From: an uncultured Blautia sp.
Lineage (GTDB): Bacteria; Bacillota; Clostridia; Lachnospirales; Lachnospiraceae
Assembly: GCA_937900135.1 (NCBI GenBank)
Contig: CALCDJ010000077.1
Location: forward strand, 129,557 to 193,556
DNA length: 64,000 nucleotides
Direction: 5' to 3'
A model generated the notes under the pieces. That model was given only the letters and a program-made list of their open reading frames with translations. It had not been told where the DNA came from and made no database searches. Positions 41,762 through 51,362 of this stretch are shown here, piece by piece; within the stretch, counting starts at the first letter, position 1, and every line of letters starts with the position of its first letter. The position numbers and the translations under genes were made by a program.

Positions 41762-42841
41762 TTATTCCTGAGGATTGATGTGCTGCAGCAGACTGTTCAT
41801 TTGCTGGTAAAGGAGCTCTTTGGAGGCGGCGCCGGTAATAATGGACACATAGGGCTGTCCATAGGCATTCTGGCTTAAAAGCGCCAAACAGTTGCCCGCT
41901 GAACTGGTGGTTCCTGTTTTTCCTCCAAGGATGGTAACATTTTTGGGGGCTGTGGCCTCTCCGGTGAGATAATGGTCGGTAGCCTCCAGAGTGGTGCTGA
42001 TGGGGGTGCCGTCCTCTCTGGTGTATTCCACGGTATAGGAAGGCATCTGGGTGATTTCCGTAAATTCCGGATAATTCAAAGCCTCGTGGAGCATCAGATA
42101 AATGTCATAGGGCGTAGTATAGTGATTTTCGTCCTGTAGTCCGTGAGGATTGGTAAAATGCGTTCCTGTACAGCCAAGTGAAGCTGCATAGCTGTTCATG
42201 AGCTGAACAAAGGCTTCCGTAGATCCGGATACATGGGTGGCAATGGCGGAAGCCGCATCATTTCCAGAGTAGACCAGCAGACAGTGTAGAAGCTGATCCA
42301 TGGTCACCCGGTCTCCGGCCATAAAGCCGCATACCTGGGAACCTTCTTCCAGGGTAACGTTTTCCTGCGTAATGGTAACCGTTTCATCCAGATTTCCATA
42401 ACGGAGAGCCAGCATGGCAGTCATGATCTTCGTAATGCTGGCCGGATAAACCTTTTCGTAGGGATTTTCTGCAAAAAGGACGCTGTGGTGAGACTGATCA
42501 AACAGTACACCAGCCTGCCCCTCTTCCAGAGATACTCCTTCCAGAGGAACATGGGACTCGGCCACGCAGAGGTCTGAGGCAAACGCTTCGGCCTTCTGAT
42601 CGCTTCCGGAAGCCATGGCTCCCGAAAATTCCACAAAGGCATCGTATGCCTGATCTGATCTGGAGAAAAGATTTCCCTTCAGGGTGAACAGGGCAAAAAC
42701 AACGCCTCCTGCAAGGAGCAGAAACAATAGCACCAGAAGAATGGTGTTTCGGATGCGTTTTCTTCTTCTTTTTTTTAAAAGGGCTGCCTGTCTGGCCCTG
42801 GAGGGCCTTGGGGACTTCCTTCTTTGGGCTGTCTCATTCAT
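41762..42841 (-). CDS. dacA: D-alanyl-D-alanine carboxypeptidase (PBP5/DacA type)
   Basis: 359 residues. Trims pentapeptides on the outer face of the membrane. Motifs S135-x-x-K138 (SITK), S192-G-N194 and K308-T-G310. A positively charged cytoplasmic tail (1-32) and membrane anchor (33-54) replace a cleaved signal; the typical C-terminal amphipathic anchor of DacA is missing. Its ATG overlaps rodA stop as ATGA. Last gene of the cell-shape operon. Confidence 0.93.
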   Translation of the reverse strand: MNETAQRRKSPRPSRARQAALLKKRRRKRIRNTILLVLLFLLLAGGVVFALFTLKGNLFSRSDQAYDAFVEFSGAMASGSDQKAEAFASDLCVAESHVPLEGVSLEEGQAGVLFDQSHHSVLFAENPYEKVYPASITKIMTAMLALRYGNLDETVTITQENVTLEEGSQVCGFMAGDRVTMDQLLHCLLVYSGNDAASAIATHVSGSTEAFVQLMNSYAASLGCTGTHFTNPHGLQDENHYTTPYDIYLMLHEALNYPEFTEITQMPSYTVEYTREDGTPISTTLEATDHYLTGEATAPKNVTILGGKTGTTSSAGNCLALLSQNAYGQPYVSIITGAASKELLYQQMNSLLQHINPQE

Positions 42842-43998
42842 AGATATTCCTCTTTCTTATCAATCTCTTTTTTCTGAAGTTCTTTGTTATAGGCGCTGCT
42901 CTGCAGTCCCACGTTCATAACCAGTCCCATACCGATGAAAAGACTCACCAGAGAACTAAGTCCATAGCTGACAAAGGGAAGGGGAGTTCCCGTATTCGGT
43001 GCAATTCCCGTGGCCACACAGATGTTGATGAAACTTTGAAGGGCTACCACGCTCCCGACTCCACAGCAGATGATCTTACCTGCCATATCCTTGGCTCGCA
43101 GACTCATGCGGATGCATTCCAGAGAAATGGCCAAAAGCAAAAGGACAATTGTTGAACATCCAATGAATCCAAACTCCTCTCCTGCTACGGCGAAGATGAA
43201 GTCTGTCTGGTTTTCTGCCACGAAATTTCCATCGTTGACAGAAGTGACATTTTCGTTGGGAGAAAGACGTTTTCCCATGAGTTCACCGGAGGCAATGGCG
43301 GTTTTGGAGTTGTTCTGCTGTTCAATATCATCGGAGTACTCTTCATTTTCTGGATAAAGGAAAGACATAATACGGTCTCGCTGGTATCCCTTGATAAGTT
43401 TCTGATCCGGCTGGACCACAATGGACATAAAAATAATAAGAAGGGGAACGGCAATTAAAATGGCGCACCCAATAATCTTATAGCTTAAACCGGCCACATA
43501 GATCAGGATACAGAATACAATGGTAACGGTAATGGTGTTTTTCATGTCCGGCTGCTCAAGGATCAGTCCCAGAGGGATGGCCAGAAGAATGGCGGCCTGA
43601 ACCAGAGTCCGAAAGGTATTAAGATTGTCCTCATGATCCATGAAAAATTTGGCAAAAAACAAAATGATCAGGATCTTGGACAGCTCAGTGGGCTGAAAAC
43701 GGATAAAACCCAGATCGATCCAGCGGGCGGCGCCATTGGCGCTGTCACCGAAGATTCGTACGGTCAGAAGCATAAAAATGTTAAAACCATACATAAGCCA
43801 CTGGAAATTTAAGATCCAGGAGTAATCCATCAGGGAGAGGATCAACATGATCACTGCGCCCAGTATTACGCCGAACAGCTGCTTGGTCTGAAGATCTTCT
43901 CTGGCGGTTCCCACCAGCAAAACACCGATGGCGCTGATCGCCAGAAGAAAGACCACCAGTCTGAAGTTATAAAATCGTAGTTTATATTGTTTTATCAT
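42838..43998 (-). CDS. rodA: SEDS glycosyltransferase, likely RodA
   Basis: 386 residues, about ten membrane helices, with LPFVSYGLSS matching the SEDS motif PFVSYG. Polymerises lipid II into glycan strands with its partner PBP2 (mrdA, same operon). The context with mreBCD and mrdA favours RodA over FtsW. ATG 43998 with AAGGA upstream; a longer frame from 44148 would overlap minE and is rejected. Spacing to minE is 16 bp. Confidence 0.9.
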   Translation of the reverse strand: MIKQYKLRFYNFRLVVFLLAISAIGVLLVGTAREDLQTKQLFGVILGAVIMLILSLMDYSWILNFQWLMYGFNIFMLLTVRIFGDSANGAARWIDLGFIRFQPTELSKILIILFFAKFFMDHEDNLNTFRTLVQAAILLAIPLGLILEQPDMKNTITVTIVFCILIYVAGLSYKIIGCAILIAVPLLIIFMSIVVQPDQKLIKGYQRDRIMSFLYPENEEYSDDIEQQNNSKTAIASGELMGKRLSPNENVTSVNDGNFVAENQTDFIFAVAGEEFGFIGCSTIVLLLLAISLECIRMSLRAKDMAGKIICCGVGSVVALQSFINICVATGIAPNTGTPLPFVSYGLSSLVSLFIGMGLVMNVGLQSSAYNKELQKKEIDKKEEYL

Positions 43999-44014
43999 AT
44001 GGTATCGTTCCTTT

Positions 44015-44305
44015 TTATGGCAGCAGAGGGCCTTTTTTGGGGGCCGGTGCTGTCTGTGCGGTTTCTCTTTGTTTGGGCAGAATGGGAATTTCTGCATGGA
44101 GCACAGGAGGCTCCTGGGAAATCTGAATGGTAACCTTTGCCTCTTCAATGGGCATATACTTTTTCAGGGTATGTATCAGATCATTTCTAAGCATGTTCAT
44201 CATTGGCAAAGAGCAGTCCATGCGTTCCGAAAGCAGGAGAAGCTTCATACGTTCCTTGGCATAGCCGGCGGAACGCATGGAATCCTGTATGGTGCTTTTT
44301 TTCAT
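44015..44305 (-). CDS. minE: Division-site topological factor MinE
   Basis: 96 residues. MinE core with AKERMKLLLLSERMDCSLPM and LHxx-type dimer region (RNDLIHTLKKYMPIEE). A Pro/Ala-rich tail (TAQTAPAPKKG) follows. Activates MinD ATPase. Between minD and rodA. The short homology means moderate confidence, but position after minD supports it. Confidence 0.88.
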   Translation of the reverse strand: MKKSTIQDSMRSAGYAKERMKLLLLSERMDCSLPMMNMLRNDLIHTLKKYMPIEEAKVTIQISQEPPVLHAEIPILPKQRETAQTAPAPKKGPLLP

Positions 44306-44326
44306 AAAACAACCCTCCCCCGGCTT

Positions 44327-45115
44327 TTATTTTTTAAAAATACTTCCCAGACGTTGAAACATCCCTTTTTTGTGGCGCAGCTGAGGAAAGGGAATTTCCT
44401 CTCCCAGAAGGCGCTTACAGATTGCAAGATACTCTTCTTCTGCCTGAGAATTTTTTCCGGAAAGGGGTTCTCCCTGGTTGGTGGAAACCACAATCTGCTC
44501 ATCGTCCGGCAGTGTTCCAATGAGATCCACCGCCAGGATTTCAATTACGTCATCTACGGACATCATATCTCCCCGGGCAATCATGTCCGGACGGAGACGG
44601 TTGATGATCAGCTGGATATTGCGGATCTCATTGGCTTCCAGAAGACCAATGATACGGTCCGCATCCCGAATGGCAGATACCTCCGGCGTGGTGACCACCA
44701 AAGCCCGGTCGGCACCGGCAATGGCATTTTTGAACCCCTGTTCGATACCTGCGGGACAGTCCAGAAGCACATAGTCGAATTCTTCCCGGAGATCATCGGT
44801 CAGCTTGATCATCTGTTCCGGAGAAACGGCAGATTTATCCTTGGTCTGCGCTGAGGGAAGAAGGTATAATTCTGGATGGCGCTTGTCCCGGATCAGAGCC
44901 TGGCGAAGGCGGCAGCTTCCGCTGATCACATCCACCAGATTATAAACGATACGGTTTTCCAGTCCAAGGACCACATCCAGGTTCCGAAGACCGATATCGG
45001 TATCCACCACGACCACCTTTTTGCCCAGCATGGCAAGGCCGGTTCCAATATTTGCCACTGTGGTGGTTTTTCCCACACCGCCTTTTCCGGATGTGATAAC
45101 AATGACTTCACTCAT
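44327..45115 (-). CDS. minD: Septum site-determining ATPase MinD
   Basis: 262 residues. Deviant Walker A GKGGVGKTT (10-18), DTDIGLRNLDVVLGL, and a C-terminal amphipathic membrane-targeting helix (KGMFQRLGSIFKK). Forms the MinD-MinE pair; no minC is visible between mrdA and minD (57 bp) or anywhere in the window. Confidence 0.96.
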   Translation of the reverse strand: MSEVIVITSGKGGVGKTTTVANIGTGLAMLGKKVVVVDTDIGLRNLDVVLGLENRIVYNLVDVISGSCRLRQALIRDKRHPELYLLPSAQTKDKSAVSPEQMIKLTDDLREEFDYVLLDCPAGIEQGFKNAIAGADRALVVTTPEVSAIRDADRIIGLLEANEIRNIQLIINRLRPDMIARGDMMSVDDVIEILAVDLIGTLPDDEQIVVSTNQGEPLSGKNSQAEEEYLAICKRLLGEEIPFPQLRHKKGMFQRLGSIFKK

Positions 45116-45172
45116 AGTTCCTGTTTCCTCCTAAAAAATGTTTCCATGCTTCTGGTATTCTCTGTAGTTCTT

Positions 45173-48070
45173 TTAGTCGTTTGACGTGTTGCTGACATCG
45201 CTGGATGCCATGCCTGTCAAAATAGACGATTCATCTGCTAAATCAAAAATGTATTTAAAAATATCATTGGCTGCCAGACATGCATTACCGGATGAATATC
45301 CGTTGGCAATACGGACAGCGATTGCATACTGCGGCTCAGAAGCCGGGGCATAGCCAATAAACAGACCATGATCCGGGTGGTAGGAATCCACCTGCGCAGT
45401 ACCGGTTTTTCCGGCAACGTCCATACCAAGACCGTCAAACTGGTTATGGGTCTGTACCACACGATACATACCGTCATGAATGTCAGCCCAGGTATTTTCT
45501 GAGGTTTCCATCACGTTGCGGATTTCCGGTTCATAGTCCTTGATTACAGTTCCCTTGGAATCTGTTACCTGATCCAGAAGGGTCAGATCATAAACCGTTC
45601 CGGAGTTGGCAAGGGCTGTGGCATAACGGGCCAGCTGACTGGTGGTATACAGATGTGTACCCTGTCCCATGTAAGAACGGGCAGCATCAAAATCAGATAC
45701 CTTTGGAGATGCCTCTGAAATTTCGATTCCGGTTTTTTCATCCAGGCCAATCTCATGGGCATACTGCTGCATTACCTGAAGACTCTGGTCGTCTGAGAAT
45801 TCTCCGTCATCTTTTTTCCCCAACTGGAAACCGATCATATTGAAGAAGGTGTTGCAGGACTGTTCAATGGCTCCGCGGATTTCCAGAGAACCGTGACCGC
45901 TGTGATTCCAGCAGTTGATGGGCGGCTGCACCAGATCAAAGCTTCCGGTACAGTCAATGTAGGTGCCGTCCTCGATTACGCCGGTTCCCATACCAATGAT
46001 GGCAGAAAGGATCTTCAGGGTGGAACCTGGTGCGGTTTTCTGCTGGGTCGCCTTATTGAAGAAGGGACTGGACAGGTCTGTGGACAGTTTCGCGTAGTAG
46101 TCTGTATCCATATTGTTGGTCAGACGATTGTTGTCGTATCCGGGATAGGATACGCAGGCGAGCACTTCTCCCGTGTGAACATCGGTGACCACTGCGGAAG
46201 CAGAACAAGGCATCAGAGCCAGCTGCGCCGGTTCAATCTCCAGGGTGGAAATCTTGTTGATCATAAAATCATAGGCACCCATGGCGCCGGAGGCAAGAGC
46301 CTCGTACATGCCATCTTCTTTGGATAAAACACCCTGATCATACAGAACCAGACAAAGCTCCTGTCCGGAGATGGTATCTTCCAGAAGCATATATTTATAC
46401 AGCAGCTTGGAGAAGTTGTTGTCTGTCTTAAGATAATCAATGATGTAAGTGGTCAGCGCCTGATAGACTTCGCTGGAATCCAGATATTCTCCCTCCGGGG
46501 AGGTTTTGGAAATATCGATCCAGTTTTGGCTTGCCGCATAGTTCAGATACTCCTTCAGGCTGATGCTTCCTTCCTTGTTCCACGCTCTGTAGGTGGAATC
46601 TGCAGTATCAATGGCATCTTTGGAGATGATCCCCAGCGTATTGGTGAGAAGATCGTCACAGATATAGGAAAGGTACTCCTGAATCTGTTTGGATTCCTGG
46701 GAATACGGCAGAGGATTGTCACCGGTAAGCCTGTCTCCTATTGTATCAAAAACCTGCTGCTGCTTTTGTTGAAATTTGGCATATATATTTTTTTCTGTTT
46801 CCGAAGCGTCTTCTTCCTTGAAATGTCGGATATCAATGACGCTGTTGGCAACCAGAGCATTGTAAACATCATAAATGGGAATCTGGATTTGTCCCGCATC
46901 GGAGATGGATTCATAATCAAATTCCTTGGCAGAGATGATCTTATTGATCAGAATACCGGCAACTCTTTGTTTGAGAATCTGGTAAATAGCGCTCTGCCAC
47001 TGGGGGTCAATGGTAAGATATACATCATTTCCCGCCACAGGCGTTACCCTGGTCTTATCATCAATCTTGAGAACCTTTCCCAGGTTATCCACGGATACGG
47101 TTTCCTTTCCATCGGTTCCCTGGAGCCACAGTTCCATATATTGTTCAATTCCCGCCTTGCCTACAACGGCATCGTTGGCGTAATTGGGATTTTCTTTTCT
47201 CAGATCTTCCAGTTCCTCAGAGGAGGCCTTTCCTGTGTAGCCAAGGATAGGAGCCATACTCTCGTCATCAATGTATTGACGGATGGAGTCTTCCACCACA
47301 TCGATGCCCTGAAGAGAGGACTGGTTTTCCATAATGGAAGCTACGGATTCTTCACTGACATTGGTGGCAATGGTTACTGCCATATATTTCTTGAAGCTGT
47401 TGGTATTTAAAAGATACCGGATAATGGAAATATCCAGAATTTCCTGTTTGGTAAGCTCACTGGGAAGGGAATGACTGGCAAGCTCTTCCGGCGTGTAGGC
47501 GTTTTCTCCAGTGAGAACCACGGAAAATCCCTTTTCACCGCTTAAAAACGCTACCATTTCTTCTGCAGTGGCATTTTTTTCTTCTTTTTTCAGATCATCA
47601 ATCAGAGGATGACCGTAAACATCAGCCCGGAAACGGTTCAGGGTAAAGCCCTCATCCACATCAAATGCATAAGAATCGTTTTCGTCCACAAAAATATGGA
47701 AGTCATGGGACAGCTGATCTCCGTTCTTTTTCAGAATCTGGAGTACCTGATAGGCAATTCCGTTCAGAGTGAGGTTCTTCTCCCGGGTGGAATTGTAGGT
47801 TCCATTGTCCTCAAAGTTCAGGGAATAAGAAAGAACATTGGAGGCAATCAGCTCTCCGTTCCGGCCAAAAATATTACCTCTTGTACTTTTTAAGGTACGG
47901 GTTTTGGTGGTTCTTGTCTGAAACTTATCGATATAGTCCTCCCCCTGAATGATCTGAAGATCAAAAAGCTGACGGATCAGGATAAAGGACATGAAAAGAA
48001 AGACAAGAGCAAGAACCGTAGTTCGTTTCAGTCTGATTTTTTTTAGCAGTTTTTTTATTTTAGTACCCAA
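45173..48070 (-). CDS. mrdA: Penicillin-binding protein 2 (class B PBP) with large insertion
   Basis: 965 residues; E. coli PBP2 has 633. Membrane anchor (17-37), dimerisation domain (about 40-330), transpeptidase with S683-x-x-K686 (PGSTLK), S738-C-N740, K888-T-G890. The transpeptidase begins at NDVYLTIDPQWQSAIYQI (349-366) but the expected continuation ASAVVTDVHTGEVLACV only appears at 624; the interval of about 250 residues (372-622) is an insertion, mostly helical-looking. TTG start 48070 overlaps mreD by 16 bp. Confidence 0.93.
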   Translation of the reverse strand: MGTKIKKLLKKIRLKRTTVLALVFLFMSFILIRQLFDLQIIQGEDYIDKFQTRTTKTRTLKSTRGNIFGRNGELIASNVLSYSLNFEDNGTYNSTREKNLTLNGIAYQVLQILKKNGDQLSHDFHIFVDENDSYAFDVDEGFTLNRFRADVYGHPLIDDLKKEEKNATAEEMVAFLSGEKGFSVVLTGENAYTPEELASHSLPSELTKQEILDISIIRYLLNTNSFKKYMAVTIATNVSEESVASIMENQSSLQGIDVVEDSIRQYIDDESMAPILGYTGKASSEELEDLRKENPNYANDAVVGKAGIEQYMELWLQGTDGKETVSVDNLGKVLKIDDKTRVTPVAGNDVYLTIDPQWQSAIYQILKQRVAGILINKIISAKEFDYESISDAGQIQIPIYDVYNALVANSVIDIRHFKEEDASETEKNIYAKFQQKQQQVFDTIGDRLTGDNPLPYSQESKQIQEYLSYICDDLLTNTLGIISKDAIDTADSTYRAWNKEGSISLKEYLNYAASQNWIDISKTSPEGEYLDSSEVYQALTTYIIDYLKTDNNFSKLLYKYMLLEDTISGQELCLVLYDQGVLSKEDGMYEALASGAMGAYDFMINKISTLEIEPAQLALMPCSASAVVTDVHTGEVLACVSYPGYDNNRLTNNMDTDYYAKLSTDLSSPFFNKATQQKTAPGSTLKILSAIIGMGTGVIEDGTYIDCTGSFDLVQPPINCWNHSGHGSLEIRGAIEQSCNTFFNMIGFQLGKKDDGEFSDDQSLQVMQQYAHEIGLDEKTGIEISEASPKVSDFDAARSYMGQGTHLYTTSQLARYATALANSGTVYDLTLLDQVTDSKGTVIKDYEPEIRNVMETSENTWADIHDGMYRVVQTHNQFDGLGMDVAGKTGTAQVDSYHPDHGLFIGYAPASEPQYAIAVRIANGYSSGNACLAANDIFKYIFDLADESSILTGMASSDVSNTSND

Positions 48071-48582
48071 ATAGACTCACTTTCTTTCCTGGTGGTATTT
48101 AAAAAATGGTAATTGATAAAGTAAAATACCCGATATACGATCAGGGTCAGAAATACGGTGTAAAACATTTCCGGTATGATGATCCTGGTCAGATATGTGA
48201 AAAGCCCCAGTCGTCCCCGAAGGAGAAACTGCAGCCCATAAACCGCCAGATTATAGAGGACATCCCCGCCTGCCACCAAAAGCATGGGCACCTTCACATC
48301 ATCATCATAAAAATTCCTGCAGGCGTATCCGCTTAAGAAGCCTACGTACATATAAATCAGTGCGTAAAATCCAAACAGGGAGCCGTAAAAGAAGTCAATA
48401 AGCAGACCGGAGAAAAAACCGATCCAGAGACCGCTTTTTCTGCCCCGCATCAGTCCCATGGATACACAGAGAATCAGCATGAGATTCGGTGTGATGGAGC
48501 CAATGGAAAACATATGAAGTACCGTACATTGCAGGAGAAAGCTTGCAATGATGGTAAAAAACAGCACCAGTTTACTTTTCAT
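48055..48582 (-). CDS. mreD: Rod shape-determining protein MreD
   Basis: 175 residues, small integral membrane protein with about five or six helices. Assignment depends on position between mreC and mrdA and on size; MreD is poorly conserved. GGAGAGGAG lies upstream of ATG 48582, inside the end of mreC (11-bp overlap). Confidence 0.88.
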   Translation of the reverse strand: MKSKLVLFFTIIASFLLQCTVLHMFSIGSITPNLMLILCVSMGLMRGRKSGLWIGFFSGLLIDFFYGSLFGFYALIYMYVGFLSGYACRNFYDDDVKVPMLLVAGGDVLYNLAVYGLQFLLRGRLGLFTYLTRIIIPEMFYTVFLTLIVYRVFYFINYHFLNTTRKESESIWVLK

Positions 48583-49498
48583 TGGCAGTCTCCTCTCCTG
48601 TTTCCGCGGCAGCCTGGGATGTGCTTTCCCCGTCTAGAAGATCCTGTTTATTTGCTGTAATTACAAAAACATCCTTTAAGTGAAGGAAATCCACAGGTGT
48701 AACCAGAGTTCCTGTTTTTGTCAGGTTATTGGTATCCAGCTCCACCTCGTTGACATAGCCGATCAGCAGTCCTTCCACATATTTTTCACTGATGTTGGAG
48801 GTGACCAGACGCTCTCCCACAGTTACCTTGTCGTCCTGGTCATAGAGCTGCTGAAACCGGAGCTTTCCCTCGTCAATGAGTTCCAGATCGCCGGTCACCA
48901 CACAGTTGTCTGAGGTACTGACGGTCATGGCGCTGACATTACTGCTGTCGTCGATAATGGAACGTACCGTTGCCCAGGAGGGACCGACTTCTGTAACAAT
49001 GCCCACCAGTCCCTTGCCGGCAATGACATTGTTGTCCACACGGATTCCGTCGTTGGAGCCGCGGTTGATCATAAAGGTATCGTACCAGTTTCCGGGGTCC
49101 TTGGAAATGATTCTGGCAGCTACCTTGGGATAATCGGAATACTGTTCGTCCAGTTTGTAGAGCTGCTGGAGACGGCTTAATTCTTCCTGATCCTGAAGGA
49201 GTTTGTTGTTCTGGGTGGTCAGACTGTCAATCTCCGCCTTGAGATCTTCATTTTCTGCCAGAATGACTTCCTTGTCGCGAAAAGCGTTCCGAAGCTCTCC
49301 CAGCCAGTTCCCCATCTGACTGATGCTCTTTTCAAAGGGCACCACCAGCATGCCGGCGGCATCCTGGAAGGGAACGTTTCCGTACCCGGAGGAAAAAGAA
49401 GCCACAATGGCGCTGATGCAGAAAAAAGTCATAATGGCAAGCAGGTGTTTGCTCTTTAAATGAATGCGAAAGTGAAATTTCTTTTTTAGATTCTTCAT
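48572..49498 (-). CDS. mreC: Rod shape-determining protein MreC
   Basis: 308 residues. N-terminal cytoplasmic tail and membrane helix (about 18-37), coiled coil (about 70-110), and beta domains with MINRGSNDGIRVDNNVIAGKGLVGIV, the typical MreC region. Connects MreB to PBP2. Start follows GAGGTG. Confidence 0.95.
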   Translation of the reverse strand: MKNLKKKFHFRIHLKSKHLLAIMTFFCISAIVASFSSGYGNVPFQDAAGMLVVPFEKSISQMGNWLGELRNAFRDKEVILAENEDLKAEIDSLTTQNNKLLQDQEELSRLQQLYKLDEQYSDYPKVAARIISKDPGNWYDTFMINRGSNDGIRVDNNVIAGKGLVGIVTEVGPSWATVRSIIDDSSNVSAMTVSTSDNCVVTGDLELIDEGKLRFQQLYDQDDKVTVGERLVTSNISEKYVEGLLIGYVNEVELDTNNLTKTGTLVTPVDFLHLKDVFVITANKQDLLDGESTSQAAAETGEETANEK

Positions 49499-49514
49499 TT
49501 ATACACCTCAAAAA

Positions 49515-50528
49515 TTATAATTTACGCTGGGTAATGGGAAATGCCCATTTTTTCAGCTCTTTATCCCGGATAATCTTTTCCAGGCCGTTGATGGCCGAGG
49601 TTTCATATAGCTGAGACAGGTTAAAGGTAAAACCTGTGTAGCTGGCAAGATAATGGTCAAGATAAGGAAGCCGGGTGCTTCCGCCGGTAAGGTAAATGCC
49701 TTCCTTGGCAATGTGGTAGGAAATCTGAGGGGGGATTCGCTCCAGAAAACTTTTCATTTCTGCAGCAATCTCATTGACACAGTTCATGATTCCGGCATTG
49801 ACCACATAGGAGGAAATGATCTCCTCCCGGGGAAGGCCGGAAACGCTGTCAATTCCCACCACCTTACGGGCATCCTTTTTCTGGTCGTTGAGCCGTCCCA
49901 TAACCAGCTTCAGCCGCTTGCCGGTACGGGTGCCGATTTGCAGGTTGTAACGCTTACGGATTTCGCTGCAGATGGCTTCGTTCATCTGGCGTCCGCCAAT
50001 GGGGATCTTCCGGCTGATGATAATCCGCCCCTCGGTGATAATGGAAAATTCTGTACTCTGGGCGCCGATGTTTACCACCATACTGCCTTCCTTCTTGTCC
50101 GGATCAATACCCATGGCAATGGCATCTGCAATGGGCGCTTCCACCATGAAAACCCGGTTCTTGCGCAGCCAGTGACCGTTGGCCACATGGTAATAGGCGC
50201 GTTTTTCGATGGCGGTCATGTCAAGAGGAACGGAGAAATAAAAGGTGGAACCAATCCCCAGGATTTTGTCGATTTTTTTCATCATACTGTAAAGAGCGAT
50301 TTCCTGGAGTTCCAGATTGGCTATCATACCAAAAGCCATCGGCGAACTTACGGAAATGTCCACTGGTGTTTTTTCGAACATTTCATACGCTTCGTTGCCC
50401 ACGGCGATTATCTTGTGTCCTTTTGACGCGATCATGTTTTTTTCTATGTAGCTTTTGTTTTTAAAAAACGAATAAACTTTGATGCTGCTGCTTCCAAGGT
50501 CTATTCCGTATATTTTTTCAAACAGCAT
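49515..50528 (-). CDS. Divergent MreB-like actin homologue
   Basis: 337 residues. Actin-fold protein at the position of mreB. The phosphate-1 loop reads GIDLGSSSIKVY rather than GIDLGTANT, and the phosphate-2 region is VVNIGAQSTEF rather than VVDIGGGTTE; adenosine loop around LTGGSTRLPY (MreB: LTGGGALL). Many canonical MreB residues are replaced, so ATPase activity or polymer form may differ. 12 bp upstream is radC; mreC follows by 16 bp. Confidence 0.86.
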   Translation of the reverse strand: MLFEKIYGIDLGSSSIKVYSFFKNKSYIEKNMIASKGHKIIAVGNEAYEMFEKTPVDISVSSPMAFGMIANLELQEIALYSMMKKIDKILGIGSTFYFSVPLDMTAIEKRAYYHVANGHWLRKNRVFMVEAPIADAIAMGIDPDKKEGSMVVNIGAQSTEFSIITEGRIIISRKIPIGGRQMNEAICSEIRKRYNLQIGTRTGKRLKLVMGRLNDQKKDARKVVGIDSVSGLPREEIISSYVVNAGIMNCVNEIAAEMKSFLERIPPQISYHIAKEGIYLTGGSTRLPYLDHYLASYTGFTFNLSQLYETSAINGLEKIIRDKELKKWAFPITQRKL

Positions 50529-50540
50529 AAATTTGCCCCT

Positions 50541-51251
50541 TTATTCTGTGGTTGCTCCCAAAAGACCCTGCTCCCGAAAACTGACGTATCGGTGATCTCC
50601 AATGATGATGTGATCCAAAAGGGGAATTCCCAAAAGCATGCCGGCCTGAGACATGCGATCCGTAATGGAAAGATCTTCGGAGCTTGGGGAGGGGTCCCCG
50701 CTGGGATGGTTGTGGATCAGGATGAGACCCACCGCATGATAGCGGAGCGCTTCCATAAACACTTCTCTGGGCGTAACAAGAGCTGCTGTGGCAGTTCCTC
50801 TGGAAACAAGAACATCCCCCAGAAAATGATTTTTACTGTCCAGCATTACGCAGAGAATCAGCTCCTGCTCTTCGTGGCGAAGCTGTTCCATATAATATTG
50901 GGCGATGGTAACCGGATTGTGAAAGGAAAGACTGGGCCTTGCAGAGGCCGCTGCGATCCGTTTGGACAGCTCTCCGATGCATTTCAGCTGGATGGCCTTC
51001 ACCTTGCCGATCCCATGAATATTCGTAAGATCAGACAGTGAACAGTGAAGAATGCCAAGAAGTCCCGGATAGGGAGAATGTTCAAAAGAACTCAGCACTT
51101 CATTGGCCAAAGTCAGGGAACTGCTTCCTGCAGTTCCATTTCTTAAGATCACAGCAAGAAGCTCGCTGTCGCTTAATGCCTGTGTTCCCTCCCGAATACA
51201 TTTCTCGTAAGGCCGCTGTGATTCGGGAAGCTCCTTCATGGTATGATTCAT
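50541..51251 (-). CDS. radC: RadC-family JAB1/MPN-domain protein
   Basis: 236 residues from ATG 51251 (51272 is also possible; neither has a strong site). N-terminal HhH-like region (MKELPESQRPYEKC), then the JAMM Zn motif IHNHPSGDPSPSSED. The family was named for a repair phenotype that was later disputed. 12 bp upstream of the MreB-like gene. Confidence 0.93.
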   Translation of the reverse strand: MNHTMKELPESQRPYEKCIREGTQALSDSELLAVILRNGTAGSSSLTLANEVLSSFEHSPYPGLLGILHCSLSDLTNIHGIGKVKAIQLKCIGELSKRIAAASARPSLSFHNPVTIAQYYMEQLRHEEQELILCVMLDSKNHFLGDVLVSRGTATAALVTPREVFMEALRYHAVGLILIHNHPSGDPSPSSEDLSITDRMSQAGMLLGIPLLDHIIIGDHRYVSFREQGLLGATTE

Positions 51252-51362
51252 ATGAGGTACCTGTCGCTTCATGGATGGCTTCAGGCAAATTGGTCTTTTT
51301 ATGTGAATGCTCCGGAAGGTCTCTTCCGAAGGCTCTGGAACGCTTTTATCTTATCATAATTC

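Noticed and set aside
44000..44148. Longer start (44148) of rodA
   Set aside because: It would run through most of minE and add a non-membrane, basic N-terminus without a ribosome binding site.
46526..47410. 294-codon plus-strand frame inside mrdA
   Set aside because: Antisense to the PBP2 gene, including its insertion; no start site or recognisable domain. The insertion itself reads continuously in the mrdA frame.
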